In this document: piece by piece, positions 8,605-18,126 of the stretch
How positions within the stretch are numbered: position 1 is the stretch's first letter
Layout: each line of letters begins with the position of its first letter
Assembly (NCBI RefSeq): GCF_009812055.1
Contig: NZ_WQNH01000039.1
Span: forward strand, 16,330-80,329
Length of the DNA stretch: 64,000 nucleotides
Source of the DNA: Chelativorans xinjiangensis
Lineage (GTDB): Bacteria; Pseudomonadota; Alphaproteobacteria; Rhizobiales; Rhizobiaceae
Direction of reading: 5' to 3'
Program-made: the position numbers and the translations under genes
Notes under the pieces: model-generated
Database searches by the model: none
Told to the model about the DNA's origin: nothing
Seen by the model: the letters and a program-made list of their open reading frames with translations, nothing else

Positions 8605-9522
8605 TCACGGACGAACGCGGATAACCGTCTTCCCCGCGCGTCGCTCGGTCGCGTTGAAGGTGGCGACGGCATCGTCGAGGGTCGAGACTTTGCCGATGTT
8701 CGTCCGCAGTCGTCCGTCCCGCACCCGCGGGACGATCTCACTCAGTTGGGCACGATCGGACTCGACGACGAAGTCGACCGCCAGGCCATCTGCGGGCCGC
8801 GCCTCGGCCGGTCCGACGACGGTCACCAACGTTCCTCCGGCTCGGATCAGGACTGCGGACCGCTTTTGGATGTCGCCGCCGATGACATCGAACACCAGAT
8901 CGACTCCACCGACGTCTTCCAGGGCGTCGTTCTCGAGGTCGACGAATTCATTTGCGCCGAAGTCGAGCGCCTTCTGACGGTCGGCGGCGCGTCCGGTGCC
9001 GATGACATAGGCGCCAGCCTCTCGCGCGAGCTGCGTCACCATCGAACCGACTGCGCCGGCCGCGCCGTGCGCGAGGACGCTCTGCCCCGCCTGAAGGCGG
9101 CCGTGCTGAAACAGTCCCTGCCACGCGGTCAGGCCCGAGATCGGCAGGCTCGCGCCCACCGTGAAGTCGACATCGCCCGGCAATGGCGCGAGGTTGCGTG
9201 CCTCCATGGCTACATACTCCGCGAGCGTGCCGTCGCGATGCCAGTCTGCGAGGCCGAACACCCGCTGTCCCACCGACAGCCCCGTCGTGCCATAGCCGAG
9301 GGCGGTGACCACTCCGGCCAGCTCGTGCCCAGGGATGGACGGTGTTCGGTCACTGTCGCGGCGATCGGTCCAGGTCGAGGGCCACGCCAGTTCCGTCGGG
9401 ACGAATCCCGACGCATGAACCTGAACGACGACGTCGTTTATCGCCGCCTGCGGCTCGGGACGCTCCACCAGCTTCATCCCGGCCGTTCCCGCAGCCTGGT
9501 CCGTCACAACGATTGCTTTCAT
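8605..9522 (-). CDS. NADPH-dependent quinone reductase / MDR-superfamily oxidoreductase
   Basis: 305 residues from the ATG at 9522. The start is set by a GAGGAG 8-9 bases upstream; the earlier ATG at 9543 would place this ribosome-binding site inside the gene. The GroES-like N-terminal domain is followed by the nucleotide-binding motif AHGAAGAVGSMVTQLA, and the structural and catalytic zinc cysteines of alcohol dehydrogenases are absent, which fits the zinc-free quinone oxidoreductase branch. The enzyme would reduce quinones or enones with NADPH. It is divergent from a LysR gene (start 9767), its likely regulator. Confidence 0.88.
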   Translation of the reverse strand: MKAIVVTDQAAGTAGMKLVERPEPQAAINDVVVQVHASGFVPTELAWPSTWTDRRDSDRTPSIPGHELAGVVTALGYGTTGLSVGQRVFGLADWHRDGTLAEYVAMEARNLAPLPGDVDFTVGASLPISGLTAWQGLFQHGRLQAGQSVLAHGAAGAVGSMVTQLAREAGAYVIGTGRAADRQKALDFGANEFVDLENDALEDVGGVDLVFDVIGGDIQKRSAVLIRAGGTLVTVVGPAEARPADGLAVDFVVESDRAQLSEIVPRVRDGRLRTNIGKVSTLDDAVATFNATERRAGKTVIRVRP

Positions 9523-9677
9523 GATAATTATCTCCTCGGTCATTTTCCGTTTGGTCGAAATGTTGCATGGATGGAACGTCCGTTCGGCATCTCATGCCGG
9601 GCATGGGAGCGAGCCGTAGCGTTCGTTGATGATCTCAGTTGTGGCAGCGCGGAACGAAGTTTTCCAATAGCCGGCGT

Positions 9678-9692
9678 GTATAGTTTCCATAC
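9678..9692. promoter_or_regulatory. Candidate LysR-type operator (T-N11-A palindrome)
   Basis: GTATAGTTTCCATAC lies midway between the divergent quinone reductase and LysR genes. It has inverted GTAT/ATAC arms and fits the T-N11-A core of LysR boxes. Position supports the call; the motif is short, so a chance match is possible. Confidence 0.45.
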
Positions 9693-9766
9693 AACGGCAA
9701 TTGCTCCGGCCGACAGCGCTTGCCCGGTCTGAAAACGATGCTTGAGGAAGCGACGAAGGAAGAACA

Positions 9767-10642
9767 ATGGAACTCAACCAGATTCGATATTTCCTGAACC
9801 TGGCGGACACCCTCAGCTTCACCGAAGCAGCCATGCGGAGCGGGGTGTCTCAGCCCACGCTCACCCGCGCGATACAGCGGCTCGAACAAGAACTGGGCGG
9901 AACGTTGGTCTATCGCGATGGAAAAGATAGTCGCCTGACAGCGCTCGGCCGCGACATCCGATCCGAATTCGCTGCGATCGCGGACCGTGAGCAGCGGGTT
10001 CGGGCGATATCCCTCAATCGGGTTCGCGGTCGCCGCGAGACTTTGACGCTGGGCGTCGTGAATACCATCGCGCCGGCGCTGATTACCGGGTTCGTTACGC
10101 ACGCCCTTCGACAGATGCCGATGCTCGAACTGGTTCTTCAGCCAGTCACGCGCGACCAAGGAATGGAGCTGCTCCTCAGCGGCCAAATTGATGGGTGCTT
10201 CTGCACGGATCCAGCAGCCGGAAACTCAAAGATCGCCACCGCCGAAATGTTTCGCGAGCGACTGTTACTGGCGATGGCGCACGGACACAGCCTGGCAAGC
10301 CAGGCCTCGGTGTCTCTTTCGGACCTGTCGGAGCAACCGTACCTCGATCGGCTCCAGTGCGAATTCCGTACGCGCGTGCAAAACCATCTGCATGAGCGTG
10401 CGGTGATCATGATTCCACGGCTCAGATCCGAACGGGAGGATCTGATTCAACAGGCCGTGGCAGCGGGCGCCGGCGTTTGCATGCTGCCTGAGCGCTCGGC
10501 AATCGTAGAGGGATTGACGTTGCGCCCGGTCGATACGCTGGACCTGTCGCGCACGGTCGCATTCCAATCGATTTCGGGATCTGGAACGGCAGCGGCGCTG
10601 CGGCAGCTTCGTGTGCTGATCGAGCGTTATGTATGGTCGTGA
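9767..10642 (+). CDS. LysR-family transcriptional regulator
   Basis: 291 residues. The N-terminus MELNQIRYFLNLADTLSFTE and the helix-turn-helix segment GVSQPTLTRAIQRLEQELGG are classic LysR. The remainder is the periplasmic-binding-protein-like effector domain. It is divergent from the quinone reductase (8605-9522), with a T-N11-A palindrome between them, and lies 152 bp upstream of the methionine sulfoxide reductase operon. A role in an oxidative or electrophile stress response is therefore plausible but inferred. Confidence 0.92.
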   Translation: MELNQIRYFLNLADTLSFTEAAMRSGVSQPTLTRAIQRLEQELGGTLVYRDGKDSRLTALGRDIRSEFAAIADREQRVRAISLNRVRGRRETLTLGVVNTIAPALITGFVTHALRQMPMLELVLQPVTRDQGMELLLSGQIDGCFCTDPAAGNSKIATAEMFRERLLLAMAHGHSLASQASVSLSDLSEQPYLDRLQCEFRTRVQNHLHERAVIMIPRLRSEREDLIQQAVAAGAGVCMLPERSAIVEGLTLRPVDTLDLSRTVAFQSISGSGTAAALRQLRVLIERYVWS

Positions 10643-10794
10643 AATTCCGTGGAAGCGCTGGCCTTATGGTGCGGCGACCGCACAAGCGTTCCCATTTGCA
10701 TGCCGGTGGCAACATCGAAACTATAGTCGCGGCGTATTGGACACCTCCGGATCGAGTATCCATCTTCTGGGACAGGAATTCGAAGGAGGAATTC

Positions 10795-11241
10795 ATGGCT
10801 GCCTACAAGAAAACGGAAGCCGCGATCGCCAGGTTGTCGCCTGAGGAATATCGGGTGACGCAGCAGAGTGCGACCGAGCGTCCTGGAACCGGTGCGCTTC
10901 TCCACAATGAAGAACCTGGTATCTATGTCGATATCGTCTCAGGCGAACCGCTGTTCGCATCGTCGGACAAATATGAGTCGGGCTGCGGATGGCCGAGCTT
11001 CACCAAGCCGATCGAATCCGCAAACGTGAACGAGTTGCGCGACACCAGCCACGGCATGATCCGGACGGAAGTGCGTTCGACGCATGGCCACAGCCATCTC
11101 GGCCACGTTTTCCCGGACGGACCGACCGATCGTGGCGGCCTGCGTTACTGCATCAATTCGGCTTCGCTGCGCTTCGTGCCACGCGACGAGATGGTGGAGC
11201 AGGGTTACGGTGAATATCTCAACCAGGTGGAGGACATCTGA
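10795..11241 (+). CDS. msrB: Peptide-methionine (R)-S-oxide reductase MsrB
   Basis: 148 residues from the ATG at 10795, set by a perfect AAGGAGGA seven bases upstream; the frame open from 10633 overlaps the LysR gene and is not used. Family landmarks are [19 protein letters not shown] and the catalytic-cysteine motif [11 protein letters not shown]. The two CxxC pairs that bind structural zinc in many MsrBs are missing ([13 protein letters not shown] has no Cys), so this is a zinc-free form. It reduces the R epimer of methionine sulfoxide in oxidised proteins. The stop codon overlaps the msrA start by one base. Confidence 0.95.
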   Translation: MAAYKKTEAAIARLSPEEYRVTQQSATERPGTGALLHNEEPGIYVDIVSGEPLFASSDKYESGCGWPSFTKPIESANVNELRDTSHGMIRTEVRSTHGHSHLGHVFPDGPTDRGGLRYCINSASLRFVPRDEMVEQGYGEYLNQVEDI

Positions 11242-11753
11242 TGACGACTGAACGCGCTGTTCTCGCTGGCGGCTGCTTCTGGGGCATGCAGGATCTCATC
11301 CGCAAGCTGCCCGATGTGATCTCGACCCGGGTCGGGTACACAGGTGGCGACGTGCCGAATGCGACATATCGCAATCACGGCACCCATGCCGAGGCGATCG
11401 AGATCATCTTCGACCCCTCGCAGACCACCTATCGCCGATTGCTCGAGTTCTTTTTTCAGATCCACGATCCGACGACGCTGAACCGTCAGGGGAATGATCG
11501 TGGCACAAGCTACCGCTCAGCGATTTATTTCACCAGCGACCAGCAGAAGGCCGTTGCGCTCGATACGATCGCAGACGTTGACGCGTCGGGATTATGGCCA
11601 GGCAAGGTCGTCACCGAAGTCGAGCCAGTCGGTGATTTCTGGGAGGCAGAGCCCGAGCACCAGGACTATCTCGAACGAATTCCCCACGGGTATACCTGCC
11701 ATTTTGCACGTCCGAACTGGGCGTTGCCGCACAGGACAGGTGCTGCCGCTTAG
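11241..11753 (+). CDS. msrA: Peptide-methionine (S)-S-oxide reductase MsrA
   Basis: 170 residues. The catalytic motif GCFWG is at residues 11-15 (Cys12), followed by the conserved GYTGG and [11 protein letters not shown] segments and by [10 protein letters not shown] near the C-terminus. It repairs the S epimer of methionine sulfoxide, so with MsrB both epimers are covered. No resolving cysteine pair like that of E. coli MsrA is visible at the C-terminus apart from Cys in YTCHF. Translationally coupled to msrB and followed after 51 bp by a thioredoxin-like gene that may recycle the enzymes. No signal peptide, so cytoplasmic. Confidence 0.95.
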   Translation: MTTERAVLAGGCFWGMQDLIRKLPDVISTRVGYTGGDVPNATYRNHGTHAEAIEIIFDPSQTTYRRLLEFFFQIHDPTTLNRQGNDRGTSYRSAIYFTSDQQKAVALDTIADVDASGLWPGKVVTEVEPVGDFWEAEPEHQDYLERIPHGYTCHFARPNWALPHRTGAAA

Positions 11754-11804
11754 CAAACCCGCGGCTCGCGGCACAACGCCGCGAGCCTGCTATCGGAGGA
11801 CTTC

Positions 11805-12293
11805 ATGGAAACGGGAATTGTGGATTTGCCTGCCCCTCCGCTGGAGAATATCCGGTGGATCAATGAAAATGGCGACGAGCGTAGCCCCTTGACCCTGGCC
11901 GAGTTGGGGCAAGGCATCAAGATACTGTACTTCTTTCAGGATTGGTGTGCGGGCTGTCATGCACATGGCTTTCCCACATTCGTGACACTTGCCGAAGAAC
12001 TTCGCGATAAAGGTGTTGGCCTGGCAGCCATCCAGACGGTGTTCGAGGGTTCGGAGGTCAACACCTTCGATCGTCTGCGGAAAAATCAACGACGATATGG
12101 ACTGCGTGTTCCCTTTGGGCACGCCGTCACTGACTCGGCCTCAGCAGACGCCGTGCCTGGGATAATGGAGGCATACCGCTCCGGCGGAACCCCCTGGTTC
12201 GTGGTGATCGCGCCCGATGGCCGCGTCGTGTACGACGGGTTTCGGCTCGACGCGAAGAGCCTCGTCCAGACACTTCGGCCGCTCGCCGCCTGA
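11805..12293 (+). CDS. Thioredoxin-like (TlpA/redoxin-type) protein
   Basis: 162 residues. The active-site-like CAGC lies in YFFQDWCAGCHAHGFP (about residues 46-61), in place of the WCxxC of thioredoxins, and GGTPWFVVIAPDGRVVYDG supplies the cis-proline loop and the following strand. No signal peptide is present, so a cytoplasmic thiol reductase or thiol peroxidase is likely. TCGGAGGA precedes the ATG. Position directly behind msrB-msrA suggests that it supplies electrons to the Msr enzymes or acts in the same oxidative response; this is inferred from context. Confidence 0.82.
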   Translation: METGIVDLPAPPLENIRWINENGDERSPLTLAELGQGIKILYFFQDWCAGCHAHGFPTFVTLAEELRDKGVGLAAIQTVFEGSEVNTFDRLRKNQRRYGLRVPFGHAVTDSASADAVPGIMEAYRSGGTPWFVVIAPDGRVVYDGFRLDAKSLVQTLRPLAA

Positions 12294-12438
12294 CAAAAAA
12301 AAGGAGCCTGGATACGCAGCTTGCCGGCCCGCCGCAGCCGTGTGTCAGCTTTCTGGAAAGTCCCCGCACAAACCAGACTGCCGGCTTCCCACCCCAACGC
12401 AGCAACGGCCCCAGCCAGTATGGTGGGGCCGCCGTCGG

Positions 12439-13038
12439 TCAGACTTCCGTCGCTTCGGCCAGCTCCAGCGCATCTTCTACGTCCACGCCAAGATATCTTA
12501 CGGTGTTTTCGACCTTGGTGTGCCCAAGTAAGATTTGAACCGCACGAAGATTGCCAGTCGCTTTATAGATGATCGATGCTTTGGTGCGGCGAAGAGAGTG
12601 TGTGCCGTACTCCTCACGGCGTAGACCTATCGCCGAGACCCGTTCATCTACCAATCGCGCGTATTGCCGGGTGCTCAAATGGCCCAGGGAATCTACCCGG
12701 CTGGGAAAAGCGAAGTCATCGACCGTTCCGCTACGTCCTTCAAGCCAAGCCAGTAGGCTCGCCCGGGTATCTGATGTGATCTCGAATTGAACAGGTCTCC
12801 CTGTCTTCTGTTGGATGATCAGCGACCGAGCTCGTATTTCCGGACCTGCCACAAGCGTGCCGATCTTGATCTTGACCAGATCGCATCCTCGTAACTTGCT
12901 ATCGATAGCGAGGTCGAAGAACGGACACCGCGAAGCCTGGGCAAACCACGCGCTCGACGGTCGCGCCCATACGTACTGCCGACCTCGCCGGCATGCCTCC
13001 GTGTTCCACCTACCGCGACACAGCTGAACGCATCGCAT
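12439..13038 (-). CDS. Tyrosine recombinase/integrase with degenerate N-terminus
   Basis: About 160 C-terminal residues are a clear catalytic domain of a phage-integrase-family protein: first Arg in SKLRGCDLVKIKIG, HSLRRTKAS (His-x-x-Arg), then LLGHTKVENTVRYLG with the nucleophile Tyr. The first 40 residues do not look like the expected domain; homologues have a smooth helix before FDLAIDSKLRG, whereas here the sequence is cysteine- and arginine-rich and likely out of frame. The core-binding domain is thus short or lost. The protein may be an inactive remnant of the mobile DNA that built this region. No att-like repeats were seen beside it. Confidence 0.75.
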   Translation of the reverse strand: MRCVQLCRGRWNTEACRRGRQYVWARPSSAWFAQASRCPFFDLAIDSKLRGCDLVKIKIGTLVAGPEIRARSLIIQQKTGRPVQFEITSDTRASLLAWLEGRSGTVDDFAFPSRVDSLGHLSTRQYARLVDERVSAIGLRREEYGTHSLRRTKASIIYKATGNLRAVQILLGHTKVENTVRYLGVDVEDALELAEATEV

Positions 13039-13168
13039 GGCTAGTTGCTAAGACGACCGCTTGCTAGGTCGGGAGGCAGTACTCGCCCGACACCGCGCAT
13101 GGTGCGAACCGATACGAATCAGTCGTCTGGATCGACCGGGGTGAGGCCGTCTGACAATCCAGGAGAGG

Positions 13169-14090
13169 ATGAGGCGCATGAGTTGGAACCCAGCAATCGA
13201 ACCGGGCTGTCCCGATGAGGTTGGCCTCGACGCAATCGAAACCCTCATCGTCCCGCGCGCCCGAGGCATTGGCAGCTTCGAGGTCCGGCGCGCCTTGCCG
13301 GCGCCGAAGCGGCAGATGGTCGGGCCGTTCATCTTCTTCGATCAGGCCGGGCCGGCCGAGCTATTGACCGGGCAGGGCGTCGACGTTCGGCCGCACCCGC
13401 ATATCGGTCTCGGCACCGTTACGTACCTTTTTCGCGGCGATTTCCATCACCGCGACAGCACCGGGGCAGACCAGATGATCCGTCCGGGCGCGCTGAACTG
13501 GATGGTTGCCGGGCGCGGTGTGTCCCATTCGGAGCGCACCTCCGCAGCAGCCCGAACCGGTCCGAACAGCCTGTTCGGAATACAGACCTGGCTGGCGCTG
13601 CCCGACCGCCAGGAGGACATGGCGCCCATGTTCGAGCACCACGGCAAAGAGGCGCTGCCGGTGATTGAGGATTGCGGCGTTTCGGTCCGGCTCATCCTCG
13701 GGGACGCCTATGGCCAGAAGGCCCCCGCGACGATGTTCTCGGAGACGTTCTACGCCGATGTGACGGTCGAAGCCGGACGATCACGAAGACAGGGGAATCT
13801 ACATCGTCGAAGGTTCGATCTCGGTTGCTGGCCAGGAATATGAGGCATCTCAGCTGATGGTCTTCAGGCCTGGTGACAGGATCACGATCGCTGCCGGCGG
13901 CCAAGGTGCACGGCTGATGATCCTCGGCGGCGCAACGCTCAGCGGACCGCGCTATATCTGGTGGAACTTCGTCGCCTCCTCGAAGGACCACATCGAAGAA
14001 GCGAAGGCCGAATGGCGCGCCGAGGACTGGGGCAAGGGTCGTTTCGATCTCCCGATCGATGACCGAGATGAGCACATTCCCCTAAGGTAG
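13169..14090 (+). pseudogene. Pirin-family protein gene, frameshifted
   Basis: The frame from 13169 encodes a pirin N-terminal cupin domain with the metal-ligand region RPHPHIGLGTVTYLF and GRGVSHSERT. Near 13,775 the reading frame breaks. The correct continuation, DDHEDRGIYIVEGSISVAGQ and then MVFRPGDRITIAAGG up to 14090, is found in the next frame, and a few residues normally present at the junction (about five) are missing. A small out-of-frame deletion explains this; a sequencing error is the alternative. An intact pirin would be about 300 residues, with iron-dependent regulatory or quercetinase activity. Confidence 0.85.
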
Positions 14091-14296
14091 ATCAACAGCA
14101 ACTGGATGTCATGGGACGGCCAAGGCCAAGCGCATTGCCCACCAGCAGAGCACTGAAGACGGACGCTGCCGCTCCTCGGTTCATCGGAGTTCGTGAGCAC
14201 GTCGCGGACGCCCTCGGCGATTGTCCAGTGTCCTGGCGCCCGTGGTCTGCCCTGAATTGGGTTACGCGAAAGCAGATGCCGGACCATCAACAAACT

Positions 14297-14440
14297 TCAG
14301 GAAAACCCGACGACGGAGTGGGGAATATAGTCGCTTTCAAGGGCTTGTATTTCTGCGGGAGTGAGCTTGATGGCCAGCGAACCCACAGCATCATCCAGGT
14401 GTTGCAACTTCGTCGCCCCGACTATGGGTGCGGAAAGCCG
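14297..14440 (-). pseudogene. Aldo-keto reductase, C-terminal remnant
   Basis: The minus frame ending at the TGA 14297-14299 reads APIVGATKLQHLDDAVGSLA followed by IKLTPAEIQALESDYIPH, which is the typical C-terminal tail of NADP-dependent aldo-keto reductases. Upstream of about 14,440 the same frame loses all resemblance (VVVGTPGRPDPR) and no catalytic domain is found on either strand. The rest of the gene is deleted or scrambled. Confidence 0.7.
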
Positions 14441-15202
14441 GGGATCAGGACGACCGGGGGTGCCGACGACAACCCGTTGTGCTGTGATCGCGCCGCCCGC
14501 AGCCTTCTCACCCGAGATGAACTACGAATGCCCACAAAACGCACCAAAATCGCCATCCAGTTGAAAGGGCCGAATGACAGTTGTAGTGCACCCAGGACCT
14601 CCCGCGTGGGCGCCAACGATGTCCGCTTTTAGTATGCAGCGAAGCTGATCGCAACGATCGATATAAGGCGCACTGCGGTCGTCGTAAGGCGTGGCGGGAA
14701 CGACTGGACTGGGCTCAATCGCGCCCTTCATAGCGACGGTTGCGGATACCAGCAGAGGGTCGATTTTTCCGGTGACAAGAGTGGAGAGCCGCGCTTCATT
14801 CTCAGGTCTAGGAAAGCTTCCGGGAGGCGATCTCGGTGACTGGCGGCCACTCAAGAGCATCTGCCACATCGAAGGACAGGGAGAATGACTCTATCGGCTC
14901 ATCAGCAAATGCCTTAGCCGCCAACCTTTGCTGGACGATCATGGCGTTATCTGGTTTGCTTCAAAGCGGCCACCTTCTGAACGAGCACATCAACGAACTC
15001 GACGCGCGATGGGCATCATTGACACCGATTGCACTGCTGGCTATCGGTATCTCATGACTAAGGGCTTTTTCCTCGCCGGAATGTATTACGCGCCGCTGAA
15101 TTAGCGGCCGGGTGCTTTGTCGTCCTTCAACCGCTGCGTGGCCAGCGGTTGTGATCCGGCAGAAAGCTCTGGCTCCGCAGCCTGTTAGCGGAGTTTTTCG
15201 AA
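14441..15202. other. Degenerate region without a supported gene
   Basis: About 760 bp lying between the aldo-keto reductase tail and the dehydrogenase gene. A minus-strand open frame (14522-14869, 115 codons) reads like protein in part (LVSATVAMKGAIEPSPVVPA) but I do not recognise it. It could be another gene remnant. No RNA gene or repeat was seen. Together with the neighbouring pirin and reductase remnants it marks a zone of gene decay. Confidence 0.4.
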
Positions 15203-15973
15203 ATGTCTTTCCTCCATCCTGCCCAAGCTGCCTCACGGCAGCATAGGCCTCGTCGTCCCCGGTCCATCGGCCTGATTGGCTTTGGCGCCTTCGGTCGTTT
15301 GGCTGCTTCCCACCTGGCGTCGCACTTTGCTCTGCATGTTTTCGATCCCGCTTTCGACGGGACGGCTGGGTTGGCCGAGACCGCCCGATGCCAGGTAGTG
15401 GTGATAGCTGTTCCCGTTGCGCAGATGGCCGATGTCTTGAGGGCAATTGCACCCCATCTCCGGCGTGGAACGCTAGTTCTCGACGTAGGGTCTGTGAAGG
15501 TCGAGCCCGCACGCCTCATGCGAGAATTGCTTCCTGAGTATGTCGACATCATCGCTACGCACCCGCTCTTTGGTCCGCAAAGCGCGCTACAGGGAGTACG
15601 AGACCTCAAGATCGCCCTGTGTCCAATAAGGGGATTCACCCATAGGCGAGTCGCCGCCTTCCTCAAGGGTGCACTCGGACTTGAGGTGATCTGGACGACC
15701 CCGGAGGCGCACGATCGGGACGCCGCGTTGGCGCAAGGGCTTACCCACCTCATCGCTAAGGTGCTCGTGAAGATGGAGCCACTGCCGGATCTGATCACGA
15801 CACGCAGCTTCGAATTGTTGCGTGAGGCAGTGGAAATGGTGCGCCATGATGCGCCCGAGGTTTTCGACGCGATCGAACGCTTGAACCCTTACGCCTTGGA
15901 GGTGCGCCGCCGCTTCTTCGACTTGGCCTCAGCGCTCGACGCCGAGCTGCATGGGCCTCATGACCTTACGTGA
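15203..15973 (+). CDS. Prephenate/arogenate dehydrogenase-like protein
   Basis: 256 residues. The NAD(P)-binding motif GLIGFGAFGR (residues 23-32) is followed by VVVIAVPVAQM, the strand LVLDVGSVK and the substrate-region motif THPLFGPQS, all typical of TyrA-family dehydrogenases that convert prephenate or arogenate in tyrosine synthesis. It is somewhat shorter than the usual 280-300 residues and has no ACT domain. It stands alone in an accessory region rather than in an aromatic amino acid operon, so it may be a second copy or serve a secondary pathway. Confidence 0.82.
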   Translation: MSFLHPAQAASRQHRPRRPRSIGLIGFGAFGRLAASHLASHFALHVFDPAFDGTAGLAETARCQVVVIAVPVAQMADVLRAIAPHLRRGTLVLDVGSVKVEPARLMRELLPEYVDIIATHPLFGPQSALQGVRDLKIALCPIRGFTHRRVAAFLKGALGLEVIWTTPEAHDRDAALAQGLTHLIAKVLVKMEPLPDLITTRSFELLREAVEMVRHDAPEVFDAIERLNPYALEVRRRFFDLASALDAELHGPHDLT

Positions 15974-16206
15974 AAGCCGCGCCACAAGCCCAGAGCGATG
16001 GACAGCATAGAAAAAGACACGAGCGCCAGCCACCTACGCCGTCGGTTGGCCGGCGGCTGGATGACGGCAAACTGGCCGACCGTTTCCGGCACCAACGCGT
16101 CTCTCATCCCGGACCTCGACAGGCCGATATCCTTCAACTGATGGTCGGAGAGCGCATTGAGCGGGCACTGTGTTGATGCCCGGCGACTCCAGTGAAATCC
16201 CGTCAT
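15958..16206 (-). CDS. DUF1127 small protein
   Basis: 82 residues. The DUF1127 core ALSDHQLKDIGLSRSGMRDA (about residues 18-37) is clear. The C-terminal half has a basic cluster (NRRRR) and a hydrophobic stretch (ALVSFSMLSIALGLW) that is not part of the domain and could be a membrane anchor. DUF1127 proteins act in RNA turnover and nutrient-stress responses in some alphaproteobacteria. The gene converges on the dehydrogenase gene, with the 3' ends overlapping by 16 bp. Confidence 0.75.
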   Translation of the reverse strand: MTGFHWSRRASTQCPLNALSDHQLKDIGLSRSGMRDALVPETVGQFAVIQPPANRRRRWLALVSFSMLSIALGLWRGFHVRS

Positions 16207-16313
16207 CGGAATTCTCCTTGGTTGCGCATGAACTGGAGACGCCGGTCGCCGCGTGGCGCCATCGCGAAGATGAAGGCGATAGCACCGCGCGGTTTCCTGC
16301 GTTGCTCCGGCTG

Positions 16314-18044
16314 CTACAGACGATCAAGAGCAAGCAGGGATTTGTCGCCGAGCCAGACCTCGACGAATGTCGCCTCGAGGTCGGAGACGTTCCGCTCGCC
16401 CGCCGCGATCTGCGCCTGCATGAAGCCCCACAACGCCCAGCCGTTGCGCGGCATCTCCTCAAGCGCCTTGCCGAACGTGGCGACGGCTTCCTCAGCGCGG
16501 CCCTGCTGGAGAAAGACGGCGCCGAGCGTCTGACGCACCGGATAATACCAGTAGGGCGGCTCCATATAGGCGATGCCGTCCTGTAGGCGGATCGCCTCAT
16601 GCAGGTGGCGCTCCGCCGCGACATAGTTACGGCGTGCCTGGGCGATACGGGCCTCGACCACATGGCCGGCAATGCCGAGCACGTCCCTTGCCGGCAGGCC
16701 TTGTTCCTCGAGACCAGTCATATCCGCCTCCGCGACCAGCCGCTCGATCTCGCCGACCTCGCCTGCCGCCGCTTCGAGGTTGCCGTTGAAGGCGAAGGCG
16801 ATGCCGCGCGCGTAGTGCCAGTAGCCCTTGACGAAGGGAAAGCGGTCGCCGGGATCAGCAAGAGCCAGGATGGTGTCCGGGGTGCTGAACTGGGCATGCG
16901 CGCTGTACGGCGCCGTCTTGATCGCCTGCACCCAGGCCAGTTCCTCCGACACCTCGTCGGAGGTCACGGCGACGAGCTTTTCGGCAGAAGAGATTACGTC
17001 CTCGCCCACCCCGGACATCTGGGCGGACACCATCAGATAGTGCAGGTTGTGAGGATAATATCCGTAGCGATAGAGCGGACTGGCCGCCTCGCCGGCCTGC
17101 GCTAGGAATGCCTCGTCGGCGGCGATTGCCTCGCGATTGACCCGCATGGAATCGTGATGGCGTCCGACCCGCGCATAAATGTGGGCAGGCATATGGGTGA
17201 GATGCCCGGCTGCGGGCATGGCGCCGCGCAGACCGTCGGCGACGGCTTCCGCGCGTTCGGGCGTCGCCGATGCCTCGACGGCGTGAATATAAAGATGCGC
17301 CGCCGCCGGATGCACAGGGTCGATCTCAAGGACGTGTTCCAGGGTCGCGACGATTTCGGCGGTATTGCCCTTCGGCGTCACGCCGTCGGCTTCCCACAGG
17401 TCCCACGGCTGCAGGTTCATCAATGCGTCGGCGTAGAAGACGAGGACGTTGGAATTGTCCGGATATGCCTTGGCCACGTCGCGCATGGAATCGGCCCACG
17501 CCTTGTCGAGCGGCGGTCGGCTAGCCATCAGATTGGCGCCGTAGCGTTTCTCCAGTGCCTCGATCAGCGCCCGCTCCTTGGCTGCCACGCCCTCCTTCAG
17601 CGCCAGGGCGCGCTGAACGGCATCATGGGCGGGAGCCGCCGCCTCGTCGTGCATGGCGTCGTTGATGTTCGGGCCGAGCGCGAAAGCCTCGCCCCAGAAG
17701 CACATGGCGCAGTTCGGGTCCAGCCTCTGGGCTTCCTGGAAGGAGCGCCGCGCCTCGGCGTGGTTGAAGGCCCAGGTCAGGCGAAGACCCTGATCGAAAT
17801 AGGCCTGTGCTTCGGCGCTGTCCGTGGTGACAGGCATGGTCATGTCGCCGAGCCCTTCATAGAGAGGAGGCCGGATCCCCGCCGCGGCAACCTCCGCACC
17901 CTCGGCGAAGGCGACGCCGGGCTTGTAGAATTCGGTTTTTGGTTGTGCGGTCTCATGCGCCGAAGCTGCGAAGGCGAAGGCGGATGCGGTCAGCATCAGT
18001 CCTCCGGCAATCGCATGCAGGGAAGTGTTTGGCTTGAGTTTCAT
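16314..18044 (-). CDS. Secreted tetratricopeptide-repeat protein
   Basis: 576 residues from the ATG near 18044 (MKLKPNTSLHAIAGGLML), preceded by AAGGAA. A signal peptide with likely cleavage after AASA (about residue 28) leads into helical repeats. TPR-like units are evident at AYFDQGLRLTWAFNHAEARR, near HPAAAHLYIHAVEA and close to the C-terminus (AVFLQQGRAEEAVATFGKAL). A longer TTG-started version is possible but lacks a signal at its N-terminus. No catalytic motif was found, although large family members of this architecture are widespread in soil bacteria. The protein is probably a periplasmic scaffold. It ends next to the DUF1127 gene and is preceded by a hydrolase gene on the same strand. 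Confidence 0.82.
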   Translation of the reverse strand: MKLKPNTSLHAIAGGLMLTASAFAFAASAHETAQPKTEFYKPGVAFAEGAEVAAAGIRPPLYEGLGDMTMPVTTDSAEAQAYFDQGLRLTWAFNHAEARRSFQEAQRLDPNCAMCFWGEAFALGPNINDAMHDEAAAPAHDAVQRALALKEGVAAKERALIEALEKRYGANLMASRPPLDKAWADSMRDVAKAYPDNSNVLVFYADALMNLQPWDLWEADGVTPKGNTAEIVATLEHVLEIDPVHPAAAHLYIHAVEASATPERAEAVADGLRGAMPAAGHLTHMPAHIYARVGRHHDSMRVNREAIAADEAFLAQAGEAASPLYRYGYYPHNLHYLMVSAQMSGVGEDVISSAEKLVAVTSDEVSEELAWVQAIKTAPYSAHAQFSTPDTILALADPGDRFPFVKGYWHYARGIAFAFNGNLEAAAGEVGEIERLVAEADMTGLEEQGLPARDVLGIAGHVVEARIAQARRNYVAAERHLHEAIRLQDGIAYMEPPYWYYPVRQTLGAVFLQQGRAEEAVATFGKALEEMPRNGWALWGFMQAQIAAGERNVSDLEATFVEVWLGDKSLLALDRL

Positions 18045-18126
18045 GGTCGGTTCCTTTGAGTTTGGTGCGCCGGCGGGAGCATCCGCGCCACGGCTCATTG
18101 ATCTGATGGGTGGAAAAATCTGTGTG

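Noticed and set aside
17154..18059. 301-codon plus frame opposite the TPR protein gene
   Set aside because: Antisense shadow; the minus strand has a signal peptide and TPR units.
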